Of a stretch of 64,000 bases of DNA, positions 1 to 11,400 are shown one piece after another (the stretch's first letter is position 1; each line of letters opens with the position of its first letter). The DNA is taken from NCBI RefSeq assembly GCF_048066175.1, contig NZ_JBLTXA010000024.1, positions 13,858 to 77,857 of the forward strand, read 5' to 3'. Made by a program: the position numbers and the translations under genes. The stretch comes from Niveispirillum fermenti (GTDB lineage Bacteria > Pseudomonadota > Alphaproteobacteria > Azospirillales > Azospirillaceae). The notes below the pieces were generated by a model. The model did no database searches. It saw only the letters and a list, made by a program, of their open reading frames with translations, and was not told the DNA's origin.

Positions 1-2133
1 GCCATAGAGCGTCATGGTGACGTCGCCGAAGGTGGCGCCCGTCTGCAGGTTGAAAAGCGTGTAGGCGTCGGTGCGCGCATAGGTCGGCCGGGGCACGCCC
101 GCCGAGCCGGGGGTGTTGGGGAAACCGACGGGGAAGGACCCGACATGCTGGATCTGGAAACTGGTGAAGGCCGGCGTGTCGGCGAACAGGGTGTAGCCAT
201 AGCTGCCGAAGAACGACCCCTGGACATGCGGCGAGGCCAGCCGGACACCCTTCACCGCACCGGAAATCTGGGCCTCCTGCGGGGACAGCTTTGTCACCTT
301 CGCATCATTCAACGCGGCGTTCAGCCCCAGGGTCAGCCGGGGGATCGGCCGCAACGTCACCTCCGCCTCCAGCCCCTTGCTGACCGCGCCGCCGATATTG
401 GTGGCGAACTGGACACTGTCCGACACACGGTTGGCCTGCACCTGAAGGTTCTTCCAGTCGATGTAGTAGGCGGCCAGATTGGCGGTCAGCTTGCCACCCA
501 GCCAATAACCCTTCACGCCGGCCTCATAATTGGTCAGGTCGTCGGAACTGGCGCCGGAGGGAATGACGAGGTCGTTGGGGTTGAGGGTGCTGACACTGCC
601 GGCACGCACATTGTAGACGGGCGTGCGATAGCCAGTGGATACCGTCGCATAAAGGGTCAGGTCGCGCGACGGCTCATAGCTCAGGCTGGCCTTCCAGGAC
701 CCCTTTTCCGCCGACGGGTTCTCCCGGGTGACCGGGGTGGTGGGCACCACGGCCAGCGGCCCGCTGAAACCGCCCAGGGCATAGGTGAAATAGGCCGAAT
801 TGAAGCCCGACAGCACATCCACCTTGGTCTTGTACTTGCCATACCGCAGGCCGCCGATGGCGGACAGCTTGTCGGTGATGCGATAGGTCAGTTCCCCGAA
901 ACCAGCCAGTTCATAGGAACTGGCATCGGTCACGTTGGACATGAAGGTGCCATCGGCCCGCAAACCCGTGATCCCGCGCGCAGCCAGGAATTCCGGCGTT
1001 GATGCCTGGCGCGCATCCAGGAACTGGTCACGGTGCAGATAATAGGCACCCACCGTCCAGTCCAGCCTGCCACCCGTGTTGGAGACCAGCCGCGTTTCCT
1101 GGACGAAATTCTTCCAGGTCCCCGTATTGAACAGGTTGTAGGGAATGGCGAGGTTGAAGGTGCCGGACAGATCGACGTCGAAATGCCCCTTCTGGTGCCC
1201 ATAGCTGCTCGAACTGGTCAGGTGCGCCCAGTCGAAATCATAATCCAGGGTCAGGTTGTAGAGCTGCGTTTCCGACGTATAGAGATCGGGCATCGTGGTG
1301 TAGCGCTTGCGCTTGCCCAGCGATGGCGTCACCAGCGAGGCATCCTGCGGCTGGCTGTCCTCGTAAAGACCCATCAGGCGCAGGCTGAGCCGGTCGGTCG
1401 GCTTCCACAGCAGGGTCGCCCGGCCACCCCAGCTTTCCAGCGTATTGGCATTCTTCACACCCGTGCCGACATTGTCGACATAGCCGTCCTCGTGACGATA
1501 GAAGCCGACCATGCGCAGGCCCAGCTTGTCCTCCACCAGCGGCACGTTCACCATGCCGTTATAGCGCTGGCGGATGCCCTCCGACGCGGGCGTATAGCCG
1601 CCATCCACGGACAGGGCCGTGTCGGTGCGCGTCAGGTCGGGATTCTTGGTCAGGATGCGCAAGGCGCCGGAGAGCGAACCCGATCCGAACAGCGTGCCCT
1701 GGGGACCGCGCAGGAATTCCACGCGCTCCACATCGAACAATGTGGGGTCGAGCGTCACCGAATTGCCGATGGTGGTCAGCGGCAGGTCGTCGAGATAGAT
1801 GGTTGTGGTGCTTTGCAGCCCGGCATCATAGCCGTTTACGGAAATACCGCGGGTGGTGATGCTGAGATTGTTGCTGCTGCGATGGTCCATGACCACGCCG
1901 GGCGTTTCCCGCGTGATCCCCTCTACACTGACGATGCCCTTCTGGGTCAGGTCGGCCTGCGTGAACGCCGTGATGGAAAGGGGTACATCCTGCAGGCGTT
2001 CGGCGCGGCGGGTGGCCGTCACCACGATCTCCTCAAGCGCGAACCCCTCGTTCGACGGGGTCGTCTGCGCAATGGACGCGGGCACGCCGGTCAGCAGCGC
2101 CGCGACCGACGCCGTCCAAGCTAGATATCTCAA
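1..2133 (-). CDS. TonB-dependent outer-membrane receptor, C-terminus outside the window
   Basis: Outer-membrane beta-barrel receptor for TonB-energised uptake of a ligand that cannot be told from sequence. The minus frame stays open from 2133 to the window edge (711 codons), so the C-terminal strands are missing. The best start is TTG at 2133, preceded by a strong AAGGGAGG Shine-Dalgarno five bases upstream; upstream ATGs run into a TAA. Residues 1-22 look like a signal peptide, followed by a TonB-box-like EEIVVTATRR near residue 34. The plug domain then contains VERVEFLRGPQGTLFGSG, the typical plug signature, and the rest has the aromatic alternating strands of the barrel (for example YEAGVKGYWLGGKL). 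It is transcribed divergently from a UPF0149-domain gene, with a perfect palindrome between them. SapC-like genes are often found near such receptors in alphaproteobacteria and xanthomonads. The family is certain; the substrate is unknown. Confidence 0.95.
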   Translation of the reverse strand, partial: MRYLAWTASVAALLTGVPASIAQTTPSNEGFALEEIVVTATRRAERLQDVPLSITAFTQADLTQKGIVSVEGITRETPGVVMDHRSSNNLSITTRGISVNGYDAGLQSTTTIYLDDLPLTTIGNSVTLDPTLFDVERVEFLRGPQGTLFGSGSLSGALRILTKNPDLTRTDTALSVDGGYTPASEGIRQRYNGMVNVPLVEDKLGLRMVGFYRHEDGYVDNVGTGVKNANTLESWGGRATLLWKPTDRLSLRLMGLYEDSQPQDASLVTPSLGKRKRYTTMPDLYTSETQLYNLTLDYDFDWAHLTSSSSYGHQKGHFDVDLSGTFNLAIPYNLFNTGTWKNFVQETRLVSNTGGRLDWTVGAYYLHRDQFLDARQASTPEFLAARGITGLRADGTFMSNVTDASSYELAGFGELTYRITDKLSAIGGLRYGKYKTKVDVLSGFNSAYFTYALGGFSGPLAVVPTTPVTRENPSAEKGSWKASLSYEPSRDLTLYATVSTGYRTPVYNVRAGSVSTLNPNDLVIPSGASSDDLTNYEAGVKGYWLGGKLTANLAAYYIDWKNLQVQANRVSDSVQFATNIGGAVSKGLEAEVTLRPIPRLTLGLNAALNDAKVTKLSPQEAQISGAVKGVRLASPHVQGSFFGSYGYTLFADTPAFTSFQIQHVGSFPVGFPNTPGSAGVPRPTYARTDAYTLFNLQTGATFGDVTMTLYG

Positions 2134-2215
2134 TTTGTCCTCCCTTATGCGCCCGCGTCTTGGGTGACGCTGTTTCGCATGCAGGCAAACAGTGGCATGA
2201 CCTGGCGCAGCCGTC

Positions 2216-2243
2216 AATACTGACTGATGTGTCAGTCAGTATT
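2216..2243. promoter_or_regulatory. Perfect 28-bp palindrome, probable TetR/AcrR-type operator
   Basis: Two perfect 12-bp arms, AATACTGACTGA and TCAGTCAGTATT, flank a TGTG centre. The layout matches the known AcrR operator (10-bp arms around TGTG, beginning TAC and ending GTA). On the minus strand a TTGACG -35-like hexamer (2217-2212) overlaps the left end of the palindrome, 79 bases before the receptor start, so a bound repressor would block the receptor promoter. It may also act on the divergent gene at 2387. No TetR-family gene lies in the window. Confidence 0.7.
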
Positions 2244-2386
2244 TATTGTCCAGGGACCCTCCCCCTGATCCGGGATTGCTGGCGCCCCCCACCCCGCCTA
2301 TACCAGTAACAGTCATTCTCACCAGCCTGGGGCCAGCGACCTGCGGCCCTGGATACGATGGACGGCACAGCCGGAAGGGGGCCGGA

Positions 2387-4507
2387 TTGGCAAACGACTT
2401 CATTGATACCGCCCTGGTGGAACTTGCCGGCCTGTCGGCCGATCCGACCCAGCGGCACGAGGCGCTGACCGCCATCGGCGCCGCCCTGCTGCGCCGTCCG
2501 GCGCTGGGCGGGCAGCTCGTGGCCCGTTTCTGCGCGGCGCCGCAGGACGCGCCAGCCATGCAGGATCTGGGCGACCTTCTCGACCATGCGCTGGAAAACG
2601 CGCGGATGGCCCAGGAAGGGGGACTGAAGCGCGGCCGGGATTTCCTGCGGGCCGTGGACGACGCGATCATCCTGGCCGACGGCCAGGGCCGGTTGGGGTC
2701 GACGCACCGGCTCATGCTGGCCGGTCTCTGGGCCCGCAACGGATTGCCGGCCCCGGACGTGCTGGCGATCAATGACACGGATGAAGAGATGGCGGAACTC
2801 CTGTCGCAGGCATCGCTGGGGCAGGACGGCGATGCCATTGTCGGCAGCCTGTTCGACAGCCTGATCGAACAGGCCGACGGTGATGTCGGGGAACTGCACG
2901 CCGCGCTGCAGGAAAGCTTTCCCGCCATGCCGCCGGGGATGCGGGAACATCTGGTCGCCTATATCCTGACACGCCCGGGTGCCATCAATCTGCGGCTGGC
3001 CTGCTTCTGGCTGCTCGACGCAGCGGCGGACCTGCGCCTCGACGCCGCGGAAGGGCTGGCGGCCCGTCTGGCCCGCGGCGAGTTGCCCGGCGACATCATG
3101 CCCACGCTGGTGATCCTGCGGAGCTGGATGCCGGAGGATGCGGCGCGGGCCGCCGTCGACCGGCTGCTGCGCGACGCCATGCGGGCCGGTATCGCCACCC
3201 CCGCCGCCACCCCGGCCACCTGGACATGCCACCGCATTCAGGCAACCCTGCCCGATGGCGGCGGCGCCCAAAGCATCGCCGTGGCGCTGCAGCTCGGCCG
3301 GGAACGCAAGATGGGCATGGTGCTGCTGAAGCAGGGCTTCGGGATCAAGGACGCCTTCGTCCTTCCCTGCACCTCGGCCAGCGAACAGAAGCGCATGACC
3401 CGGCAGATGGCAGAGGATACGGGCGCCCAGGATATTCCCCCGCCCGTGCTGGCGCGACTATTGTCGCAGGCGCTGGCGGACGGGCTTGCCCGGAACCTTC
3501 CCCCCGCCCCCGGCCTGATCGAGGTGGCGGCCCTCTGCGGCCTGACAAACCTGCGCCCCGAGCCGCTGGAAACAGAGGCCATGATCGCGGCCCTGGGTCC
3601 GGCTGCCACCATCCCCACCCTGCCGGCGGCCCTGCGCGACCAACTGGTCAGCGCCAGCGGTCAATGGTGGCAACGCCATCCAATCGCCCAGAGCTGGTTC
3701 GAGGAGAATGACGAGGCGCATGCGGCGCTGGAGGGCGCCAAGACCGCGCGGGCCAGGAACAGCGCGCTCTGGAAATGGCTGGAATTGCGGCGCGTCTGGT
3801 GGACGCGGATCATCGCGCAGGCCGCCATGGTGCTGGATGCGGCGGGCCATCCGGACGCCAACAGCTTCACCGCCACGGCGCTGGCCCTGCAGGGTGGCCA
3901 GAAGCTGAAGGACATTCCCGTAATGTCCTATATACATGAGCAGACGGTGCAGGCCTGGCTGCATGACGGTCCGGACGACGGCGATATCGACGAAGACCCG
4001 CTGACGTCCGCCAACATGGATATGTCGGACCCAAAGCCGGAACGCGAGGGGGAGCTTTCGCGACTGCTGAAGGGGAAAGGCGTTTCCGGTGACTGGATCG
4101 ACGGGTATCTCGTGGGCATCGTGATCGCACCGAAGGGCGTGCCACCGAACCGCTGGATCGCCCCGATAATGGAGAAGGTGGTCAACGTCCTGGACCCGGC
4201 CAGTCTCCAGCGCTTCCTGGACATCATCCTTCTGCGCTTCAACATGAGCGCGGAACTGGCCGATGACGGCACCAGAATGGAAAAGGCTTTGTCGGTACGG
4301 ACGGGACAGGCGCAGCGCGAATGGGCGGCCGGCTTTACCGCGGCCCAGGCCAGCTTCAAATCGGCCTGGTCGGGCAAATCGCTGGCGCCGGACGACAAGG
4401 CGATGGGCCGCACGGTCAGCGCCGCCGCCCAGAGCGGGTTCCAACCCGGCGAGGTGGAAATCCTCGCCCGGTGGATCAACGCCCGCTTCGTGCGCAGTAT
4501 GGGATAG
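2387..4507 (+). CDS. Uncharacterised protein with C-terminal UPF0149/YecA-like domain
   Basis: A 706-residue, probably cytoplasmic protein; no signal peptide or membrane segment is evident. TTG at 2387 is preferred because GGAAGGGG sits just upstream and the residues before it are proline-rich and unlike a folded domain. A longer TTG start at 2246 is possible but lacks a ribosome site and abuts the palindrome. The N-terminal two thirds is Leu/Ala-rich and helical, suggestive of a HEAT-like solenoid, with no family I recognise. From about residue 556 the text DGYLVGIVIAPKGVPPNRW, followed by RFLDIILLRFN, matches the pattern of the UPF0149/YecA family (DGaLTgLlvgP...PpseWlp, then llmrhyN). The function of that domain in large proteins is unknown. 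The gene is divergent from the receptor and ends at a strong terminator. Confidence 0.75.
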   Translation: MANDFIDTALVELAGLSADPTQRHEALTAIGAALLRRPALGGQLVARFCAAPQDAPAMQDLGDLLDHALENARMAQEGGLKRGRDFLRAVDDAIILADGQGRLGSTHRLMLAGLWARNGLPAPDVLAINDTDEEMAELLSQASLGQDGDAIVGSLFDSLIEQADGDVGELHAALQESFPAMPPGMREHLVAYILTRPGAINLRLACFWLLDAAADLRLDAAEGLAARLARGELPGDIMPTLVILRSWMPEDAARAAVDRLLRDAMRAGIATPAATPATWTCHRIQATLPDGGGAQSIAVALQLGRERKMGMVLLKQGFGIKDAFVLPCTSASEQKRMTRQMAEDTGAQDIPPPVLARLLSQALADGLARNLPPAPGLIEVAALCGLTNLRPEPLETEAMIAALGPAATIPTLPAALRDQLVSASGQWWQRHPIAQSWFEENDEAHAALEGAKTARARNSALWKWLELRRVWWTRIIAQAAMVLDAAGHPDANSFTATALALQGGQKLKDIPVMSYIHEQTVQAWLHDGPDDGDIDEDPLTSANMDMSDPKPEREGELSRLLKGKGVSGDWIDGYLVGIVIAPKGVPPNRWIAPIMEKVVNVLDPASLQRFLDIILLRFNMSAELADDGTRMEKALSVRTGQAQREWAAGFTAAQASFKSAWSGKSLAPDDKAMGRTVSAAAQSGFQPGEVEILARWINARFVRSMG

Positions 4508-4553
4508 CACCGGTAGCACCAGCGACACTGCCGCCGGTGGAACGCTCACGGGA

Positions 4554-4589
4554 AAAGGGCCGGGGATGCATCCGCATCCCCGGCCCTTT
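4554..4589. terminator. Strong bidirectional Rho-independent terminator
   Basis: A perfect 16-bp stem (AAAGGGCCGGGGATGC and its complement) closes on the loop ATCC. It is followed by TTTGTT on the plus strand and by TTTTCC on the minus strand. It lies between two convergent genes (ending at 4507 and 4669), so it can end transcription from both sides. Confidence 0.92.
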
Positions 4590-4668
4590 GTTCTGGCGGT
4601 GATCCCCGCACCGTCCGGGCCAGCCCATCACCCCGGCGGGACGGCAGGCCGATAACCGGTTATGCCAT

Positions 4669-5394
4669 TTACGCGCGCTTGGCCACGCGATCGATCAGAC
4701 CGGCCCAGTTGCTGAACGAGATGAAGTGGCAATAGACCAGGTGCAGCCAGCCGCGCTCGCGCCAGCGCAGGAATTCCTCGGCCGGCAGGGCATTGAACTT
4801 GGCCTCGTCGATCACCTTGAAGCCGTTCAGGCTCAACTTGCCGCCATTCACCAGCGTGATGTCGGCACGATTGTCGACCAGAAGATCATGCTCGGCCAGG
4901 GCCTTGGCAAATTCAACCGTGGCGGCGTGCTGGGCCTGGAACTGCTGGCAGAAATCCAGGGCGCGCTGAGCCAGTTCCGTCGGCTTGCCATCCTTGAACA
5001 GCGGATTGCTGTCATCCTTGACGATGGCCGGGCTCGCCTCATCCAGGCACAGAACGAACTCGCCCCGGTCCTTGTCCTCCAGGAAGATGAAGGGATAGCG
5101 ACGGATATAGGCCGGGACATAGAAATCCTGCTCCCACTGACCATCAGCCCCCACAAACAGGTTCTCTCCATCCCGGAGACCCAGCAGCACCACAGGCTGG
5201 GCGGCCTCCCCTTCGGTGAACAGGATGGGGAAATGCTTGCAGGCCAGCGTGAACTCCGTGCCGATCACCGGCACGGAATTGGTCTGAGCGGCGAAGCTGA
5301 AATCATTGCTGCTGACCAGGGACGTATCGGCATCACGGCCCGCCAGAACGGGGCGGGGCGTCTTGTACAGGACGGGAAGGGTGGGCTCGCTCAT
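4669..5394 (-). CDS. SapC family protein
   Basis: A 241-residue soluble protein of the SapC family (Pfam PF07277). Recognisable features are the early H-F-P-I stretch (ACKHFPILFT), the FYVPAYIRRYPFIF block, LCLDEASP, the N-P-L-F segment and the C-terminal LPAEEFLRWRERGWLHLVYCH ending near SFSNW. The family name comes from a Campylobacter surface-layer locus, but its biochemical role is unsettled; homologues in alphaproteobacteria and xanthomonads commonly sit near TonB-dependent receptors. The start chosen (ATG 5394, MSEPTLPVLY) fits the family. A longer start at 5469 would add a basic stretch and is less likely. The gene lies downstream of the giant exoprotein in the same direction, 104 bases away, and converges on the UPF0149 gene. 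Confidence 0.88.
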   Translation of the reverse strand: MSEPTLPVLYKTPRPVLAGRDADTSLVSSNDFSFAAQTNSVPVIGTEFTLACKHFPILFTEGEAAQPVVLLGLRDGENLFVGADGQWEQDFYVPAYIRRYPFIFLEDKDRGEFVLCLDEASPAIVKDDSNPLFKDGKPTELAQRALDFCQQFQAQHAATVEFAKALAEHDLLVDNRADITLVNGGKLSLNGFKVIDEAKFNALPAEEFLRWRERGWLHLVYCHFISFSNWAGLIDRVAKRA

Positions 5395-5423
5395 CTTCCG
5401 GGACTTTCTGAGATGGTGTGAAT

Positions 5424-5457
5424 GCCGGGCCGGCAAGAAAATGGGCCGGGCCCGGCC
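5424..5457 (-). terminator. Possible terminator downstream of tpsA
   Basis: On the minus strand a self-complementary GGCCGGGCCCGGCC (5457-5444) is followed by CATTTTCTT and then by a second GC-rich arm (GGCCCGGC) able to pair with the first. This gives a GC stem next to a short U-rich tract 42 bases after the tpsA stop. The fold is ambiguous, and the element also lies in the sapC leader, so it could be an attenuator instead. Confidence 0.35.
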
Positions 5458-5498
5458 AGTTTCGCACAAGGTATCGGGGCGATTTCAAGGAAAACCGA

Positions 5499-8400
5499 TC
5501 AATTGCGGGGACGCCCCTCTTCCTCCTCGCTATTTGCAGTGCCCTGGCCATCGGACGTGGCTTCGGACGAGGGCTGGCTGCCGGCCCCGGCGGGGGCCGT
5601 CCCATCCGGCGCAGCCAGGACCGACGGGCTGCTGCTGCCCGCCGCACCACTGCCGACGCCACCCGCCGCACCGGCAGCCGGTGAGGTTTGCAGGACCGAC
5701 ACCGACCCGCCGGTCTCCAGCAAGCCGACATTGGTCAGGACCTGCGGAGCCTGATAGGCGGACAGCGCGTTCGGGGTCACACCGCTGCTGGTCACGGTGC
5801 CCGTGAACAGCGACGCGACGGTCGGCGTGCTGGGCACCGGATTGCGCGGCACGATGGTGGACACGACCTGCGTCACATCCTCCACCGGACCCCAGGCGAC
5901 ATTGTTCAGGAAGTAGGGCGCCCCGCGATAGGAGCTGTCCACCGCCTTGGCCGCCGCGGCACCTGCGTTGGTGCCGATGGTGCCGAACATGCTGGCCGAC
6001 CCCGCCGTGGGAACGGTCAGCGTCAGGACCTGCAGGGTCTGCGCCGCCGCACCCCCGCTGACGCCGATCTTCAGGGCACCGGTTCCCGCCGACAGCGTCA
6101 GGTTGGTGCCGGGACCAACCAGGCCTGCCATCGTGATGTTGCCGCTGGTGCTGATCGATGCGGCACCGGCCGGCAGTTCGGCCGGTGCCTCCAGCGTAAT
6201 GTCGCCCAGCGTCACCGTTACCGTGGTCGGCAGCAGCACGCGGGCGCCACCGGCCTGCGTGAAGCCGCTAGCCGCCTGCACATGCGCCGATCCGGCGAAT
6301 GTGATCGTGCCGCTGGCATTGTTGCTGGTGAGGCTGATGCGGCCGCTGCTGGTGACCGCCCCGTTGAAGGTCATGTCGCGGCCCGTGACCGTCATGTCCG
6401 CGGCGGTGATGGCACCGCTGAAGGTCACATTGTGCCCGGTCACCACCAGATTTCCGGTGGTGACCGTACCGCCGAAGGTGGTGTCCTGCCCCGTGACCGC
6501 CAGCGCGCCGGTGTTGACAGCACCATTGAAGGCAACCGCGCCACCGGCGGTGATCGTCAGGCTGGCGCCGCCATTGCTGTCCACCGTGCCGCCGAAGGTC
6601 ATGGACCCGCCGCTGCTGGTGAGACCGGCATTGGCGAGCAGGGTGACCGGCCCGGTATAGGATTGCGCCCCGGTGGTGGCGACGGAACCATTCAGTTGCG
6701 TGCGGCCGCCGACACTGAACGAGGTCAGGGCGGCCGTGCCACCGACGGCACCGTTGATCACGCCGTCACCCGTGATGGACAGGGCATGCGCACCGTCCAC
6801 CCCGCCGGCAAGCGTGACGAGACCGCCGGTCAGCAGCATGTCGGACCCCAGCACGGCGCGCTCGCCGAAGGTCTGGTTGCCGCTGGTGGTGATGCTGCCC
6901 CCCGTCAGCGTGAGCGAGCCGGCGGCATCGGTCACGATGCTGGCAACGGACACCGCCCCGCCAAGGCGGGTCAGGCCGCTGCTGTCGATCGACAGGGCAA
7001 AGGCACCATCGATCGTGCCATCGAACAGGGCGTCACCGCCGGCCGTACCGAACCGGGTGTCCCGGCCCAGCGTCACCGCCCCTTCCCAATGCTGGGTGCC
7101 CGTGGTGTCGATGGCACCGCCATCGACGCGGGCAGCCCCCCGCACGACGAGACCGGACAGCGCCTGCTGCCCGCCGACCACGCCGGCAAAGCCGACCGGA
7201 CCGGTGACGGACAGGGCATGCGCCCCGTCGATGGTGCCGTTGAAGGCGACAGTGCCGCCCGACAGGGCCACGTCGTCACCCAGCGTGACGGCACCGGCAT
7301 AGGTCTGGGCCCCGGTGCTGGTTACATTGGCCGACAACAGTGTGGTGCCGCCGACCGACAGGCCCGCCAGCGCCGTGCCGGCACCGACCGCCCCGGCGAT
7401 CACGGCATCACCCGTGATGGCAAGGGCATGGGCACCATCGGCACCATTCAGGCTGACCAGGCTGCCCGTCAGCACCGCATCACGGCCCAGGGTGACCAGA
7501 CCGGCATAGGTCTGCCCGCCAAGGGTCGCAACGTCGCTGTTCAGCAGCGTGGTGCCGCTGACATTCAGACCGGCCAGCGACACGATGCCATTGATGGCCG
7601 CATCGCCGGCGATGGTCAGGCCATGGCCGCTGCCGGCACCGTTGATGGTGACCAACCCACCGGTCAGTCGCGTGTCGCCGGCCAGGGTCAGCGCGCCACC
7701 ATAGGTCTGGTCGCCCGTCGTGGTGACATCGCCGCCCAGCACGGTGCTGCCCGACACAGCAAGGCTTTCCAGCGCGGTCACGCCGCCGACAGCGCCGCCA
7801 GTGACCAGATCGCCGGTGACGACAAGGGCATAGCGGCCGGGCGCCGCCAGGGCACCCGCCGGTGCGGCCGCGGCGGCATCGCTGCCATCCGCGCCCTGCG
7901 ACAGGGTGATGGTGCTGCCGGTCAGGACGATATTGCCGCCGATCAGCGCCCGCTCGCCATAGGTCTGCGCGCCCGTCGTCGTGACGGAACCGCCCAGCAG
8001 CAGCGAGCCCGCCGCATCCGTGGCCAGCGATGCCAGATCGACCGCCCCGCCGAAGCGGGTCAGGCCGGCCGCATCGACCGTCAGGGCATGGGCCCCGGTG
8101 ACCGTGCCGGCGAACAGGACATCGCCCCCCGCCGCCAGGACGGCGGCAGAGCCCAGACGGGCGGCGCCATAGGATTGGTCACCCGTTGTGGTCACCGCGC
8201 CGCCATTCAGGTCGGCCGTGCCGCTGACAGCGACGGAACCCAGGGAAACGGTGCCGCCGAACACGGCATCACCCTCCACGGACAGGCCATGATCGCCTTC
8301 CGCCCCCTGGGCCAGCGTCACGCTGGAGCCGGTCAGGACGGTATCCGCCGTCAGGAGCAGACGCTCCCCGTAATTCTGGGCCCCGGTGGTGGTGACGCTG

Positions 8401-11400
8401 TTGGCGGCCATGGACAGGCTGCCACCGGCATCGGTGGTCAGCGAGCCCAGCGTGACCGTACCACCGAAGCGGGTCAGCCCGTCGCTGTTGACCGTCAGGC
8501 CGGCGGGGCCGGTGACCGCGCCCTGGAAATCGACCGAGCCGCCGGTCAGGACGGTGGAGCCGTTCAATGTCACAGCCCCGCCATAGGCCTGGCTGCCGCT
8601 GGTGGTGATGCTGCCGCCGGACAGGACGGTCCCCCCGCTGACATCCACGCGGGTCAGGGCCTGTTCGGCACCCAGCGCGCCGCCGAACCCGGCATCGCCC
8701 CGGATGGTCAGCGCAAAGGCACCGTCAGCCCCCTGGTTCAGGGTCACCGAGCTGCCCGTCAGGACCGTGTCGGCGACCAGGGTCAGACGCTCGCCGTAAT
8801 TCTGGGCGCCGGTGGTCGTGATGGCGCTGCTGGCGAGCGAGAGGCTGCCGGCCCCATCCGTGGTCAGGGACCCGACATTGATGGTGCCGCCGAACCGGGT
8901 CAGGCCGGGGCTGTTGACGGTCAGGCCCGCCGGTCCTTCGACCGCACCCTGGAAATCGACCGACCCGCCGGTCAGCGTGGCGTCGCCGCCCAGCGTGACC
9001 GTGCCGGTGAAGCTTTGCGCGCCGCTGGTGGTGATGCTGCCGCCATTCAGCAGCGTGTCACCCGCAATATCGAGGCTTGCCAGCGGAGTGCCGGCACCCG
9101 GCGCGCCGCCGAAGGCGGCATTGCCCCGGATAGTCAGCGCGAAGGCACCATCGACCCCCTGATCAACCGTGATCAGCGCGCCCTCCAGCACCGTGTCGCT
9201 GGCCAGGGTCAGGCCACCGCCATAGGTCTGGGTGCCGCTTGTCTTCACCGCCCCGCTGCGCAGCAGCGTGTTGCCGCTGATCGCCAGGGCGGCGACATCG
9301 ATGCTGCCTGCCAGATCCGCATCACCATTGATGGTCAGCACACGACCACCCGTGGCCCCCTGCCCCAGCGTGACGCTGGAACCGGTCAGGACGGTATCGA
9401 TGGTCAGCGTCACCGCCTCGCCATAGGACTGGGCGCCGACGGTCGTGATGGCGCCGCCATTAAGGTTCAGCGTGCCCGCCGCATCGGTGACCACGGACGT
9501 CATGTTCATGCCGGCCGCCGCGAAGCTGGTCAGCCCCGCGCTGTTGATGGTCAGCGTGCCCAACCGCGTCGTGCTGCCGACCGCCCCGGTGAAGATGACA
9601 TCGGAGGCGCCGGCATTGATGGTGAGATCGGCCGCGCCATCGATGGTGCCGCCGAAATCGATATGGCCGCTGCTGGTCGTCAGGATCTGGTCGCCCGTCA
9701 AGGTCACGGCCCCGCCATAGGTCTGCGACCCGGTCGTAGCCATGGTGCCGCCATCCAGCAGCGTGGCACCAGTGACGGACAGGCTGTCCAGGGTCACACC
9801 CTGGCCGCCCTGCAGCACCGCATTGCCCTGGATGGTCAAGCCGCCGCCCGTGGCGCCGTCGCCCAGCGTGACGCTGGTGCCGGACAGGGTCGTGTCGCCG
9901 GACAGGGTCAGCAGACCGCCATATTGCTGGTCGCCGCTGGTCCGCACCGTGCCACCGCCCAGCCGCGTGCCGCCGCTCACCGAGAGCGATGCCAGCGCCG
10001 TCTGGGCACCGACATCGCCGGCAATGTCGGCATCGCCGTTGATGGTCAGGCTGGAACTGCCCTCCGCCCCGGCGGACAGGGTGACGGTGGAACCCGTCAG
10101 CACGGTCTCATCGTCGATCCGGAGCTGCTCGCCATAGGTCTGGGCGCCGCTGGTGGTGACCGCGCCGCTCAACACCACGGTGCCGCCGGCATCGGTCGTC
10201 AGCGACCCCAGCCGCACCGTGCCGCCGAAGCGCGTGGTATCGGCGCTGTTGACGGTCAGCGCACCGTCACCATCGACCGAACCGCCGAAATCGACGCCGC
10301 CGCCAGCATTCAGTTCCAGATCACCCGTGATCAGGGCGCCGCCCTTGTAATCCTGCTTGCCGGAGGTGTTGACGCCGCCGTTGATGCTGGTCAGGCCACT
10401 GACCGTCAGGCTGTTGATGCTGGCCCCGGCGCCCAGCGTCAGGTCGCTGTTGACCGTCAGCGCATGGGAACCCTGCGCCCCCTGCGACAGGGTGACCGCA
10501 CTGGCCGTCAGCACCGTGTCGCCGGTAAGGTTCAGCACCTCGCCATAGCTTTGCGCGCCCGTGGTGGTGACCGTGGTGGCGCCGCCAAGATCAAGCGAGC
10601 CGGCACCATCCGTCACGATGGAGAAGGCGCTGACCCCCGCGGAGGAGAATTTCGTCAACCCGCCGGAATTGACCGCCAGCGCCCCGAGCCCGTTCACCGC
10701 GCCGTTGAAGCTCACATCGCTGGAACCGGCATTGACCGTCAGGTCGAAGCCGCCGCCGATGCCACCATTGAACGTCGCGCCGCTGTCGATGGTGGTGGCA
10801 CCAGCCAGCGTCGCCCCCGCATTGGCCACCAGCCCGCCGGCGGCAAAGCTGCCGGACAGCGTGACCGCGTCGTTGAAGGTCTGGGCCCCGCTGGTGCTGA
10901 CGCCGACGAAGCTGCTGGTGCCGCCACTGTCGGTGGTCAGGCTGCCAAGAGCCTGCGAGCCCCCCAGAGCCGCGCTGACATTGGTGGCGCCGCTGCTGTT
11001 CAGCGTCAGGTCGCTGCCGCCATCGATCGTGGCGCTGATGGTGATGGACCCGGCCGAAACGGTCGTGTTGCCCGCCAGCGACACCGCACTGGTCAGCGTG
11101 AAGCTGCCGGCGCCGTAGGTGCCGTTCAGCGACCCGCCGGAGCCGCCCAGGGACTGCGCTCCGGTCGTGGTGACCGACTGGAGGTTGATCGCCCCACCGC
11201 TGGTCGTCAGGCTGGCCAGCGCCGTACCCTCGCCGATCGCGGCATTGGCCGTCGTGGCACCGGTGCTGCTGATGGTCAGGGCATGGGCGCCATCGACATT
11301 GCTGCTGAACGTCACGTTGCCACCCGTAATGGTGACATCGCCCGCCAGGGTCAGCCCGCCGCTGGTCAGGAACGCGCCACCGGCCAGGCTGTAGGTGCCG

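Noticed and set aside
145..2124. Plus-strand open frames under the TonB receptor
   Set aside because: They are shadows of the receptor gene, whose plug and barrel motifs are clear on the minus strand.
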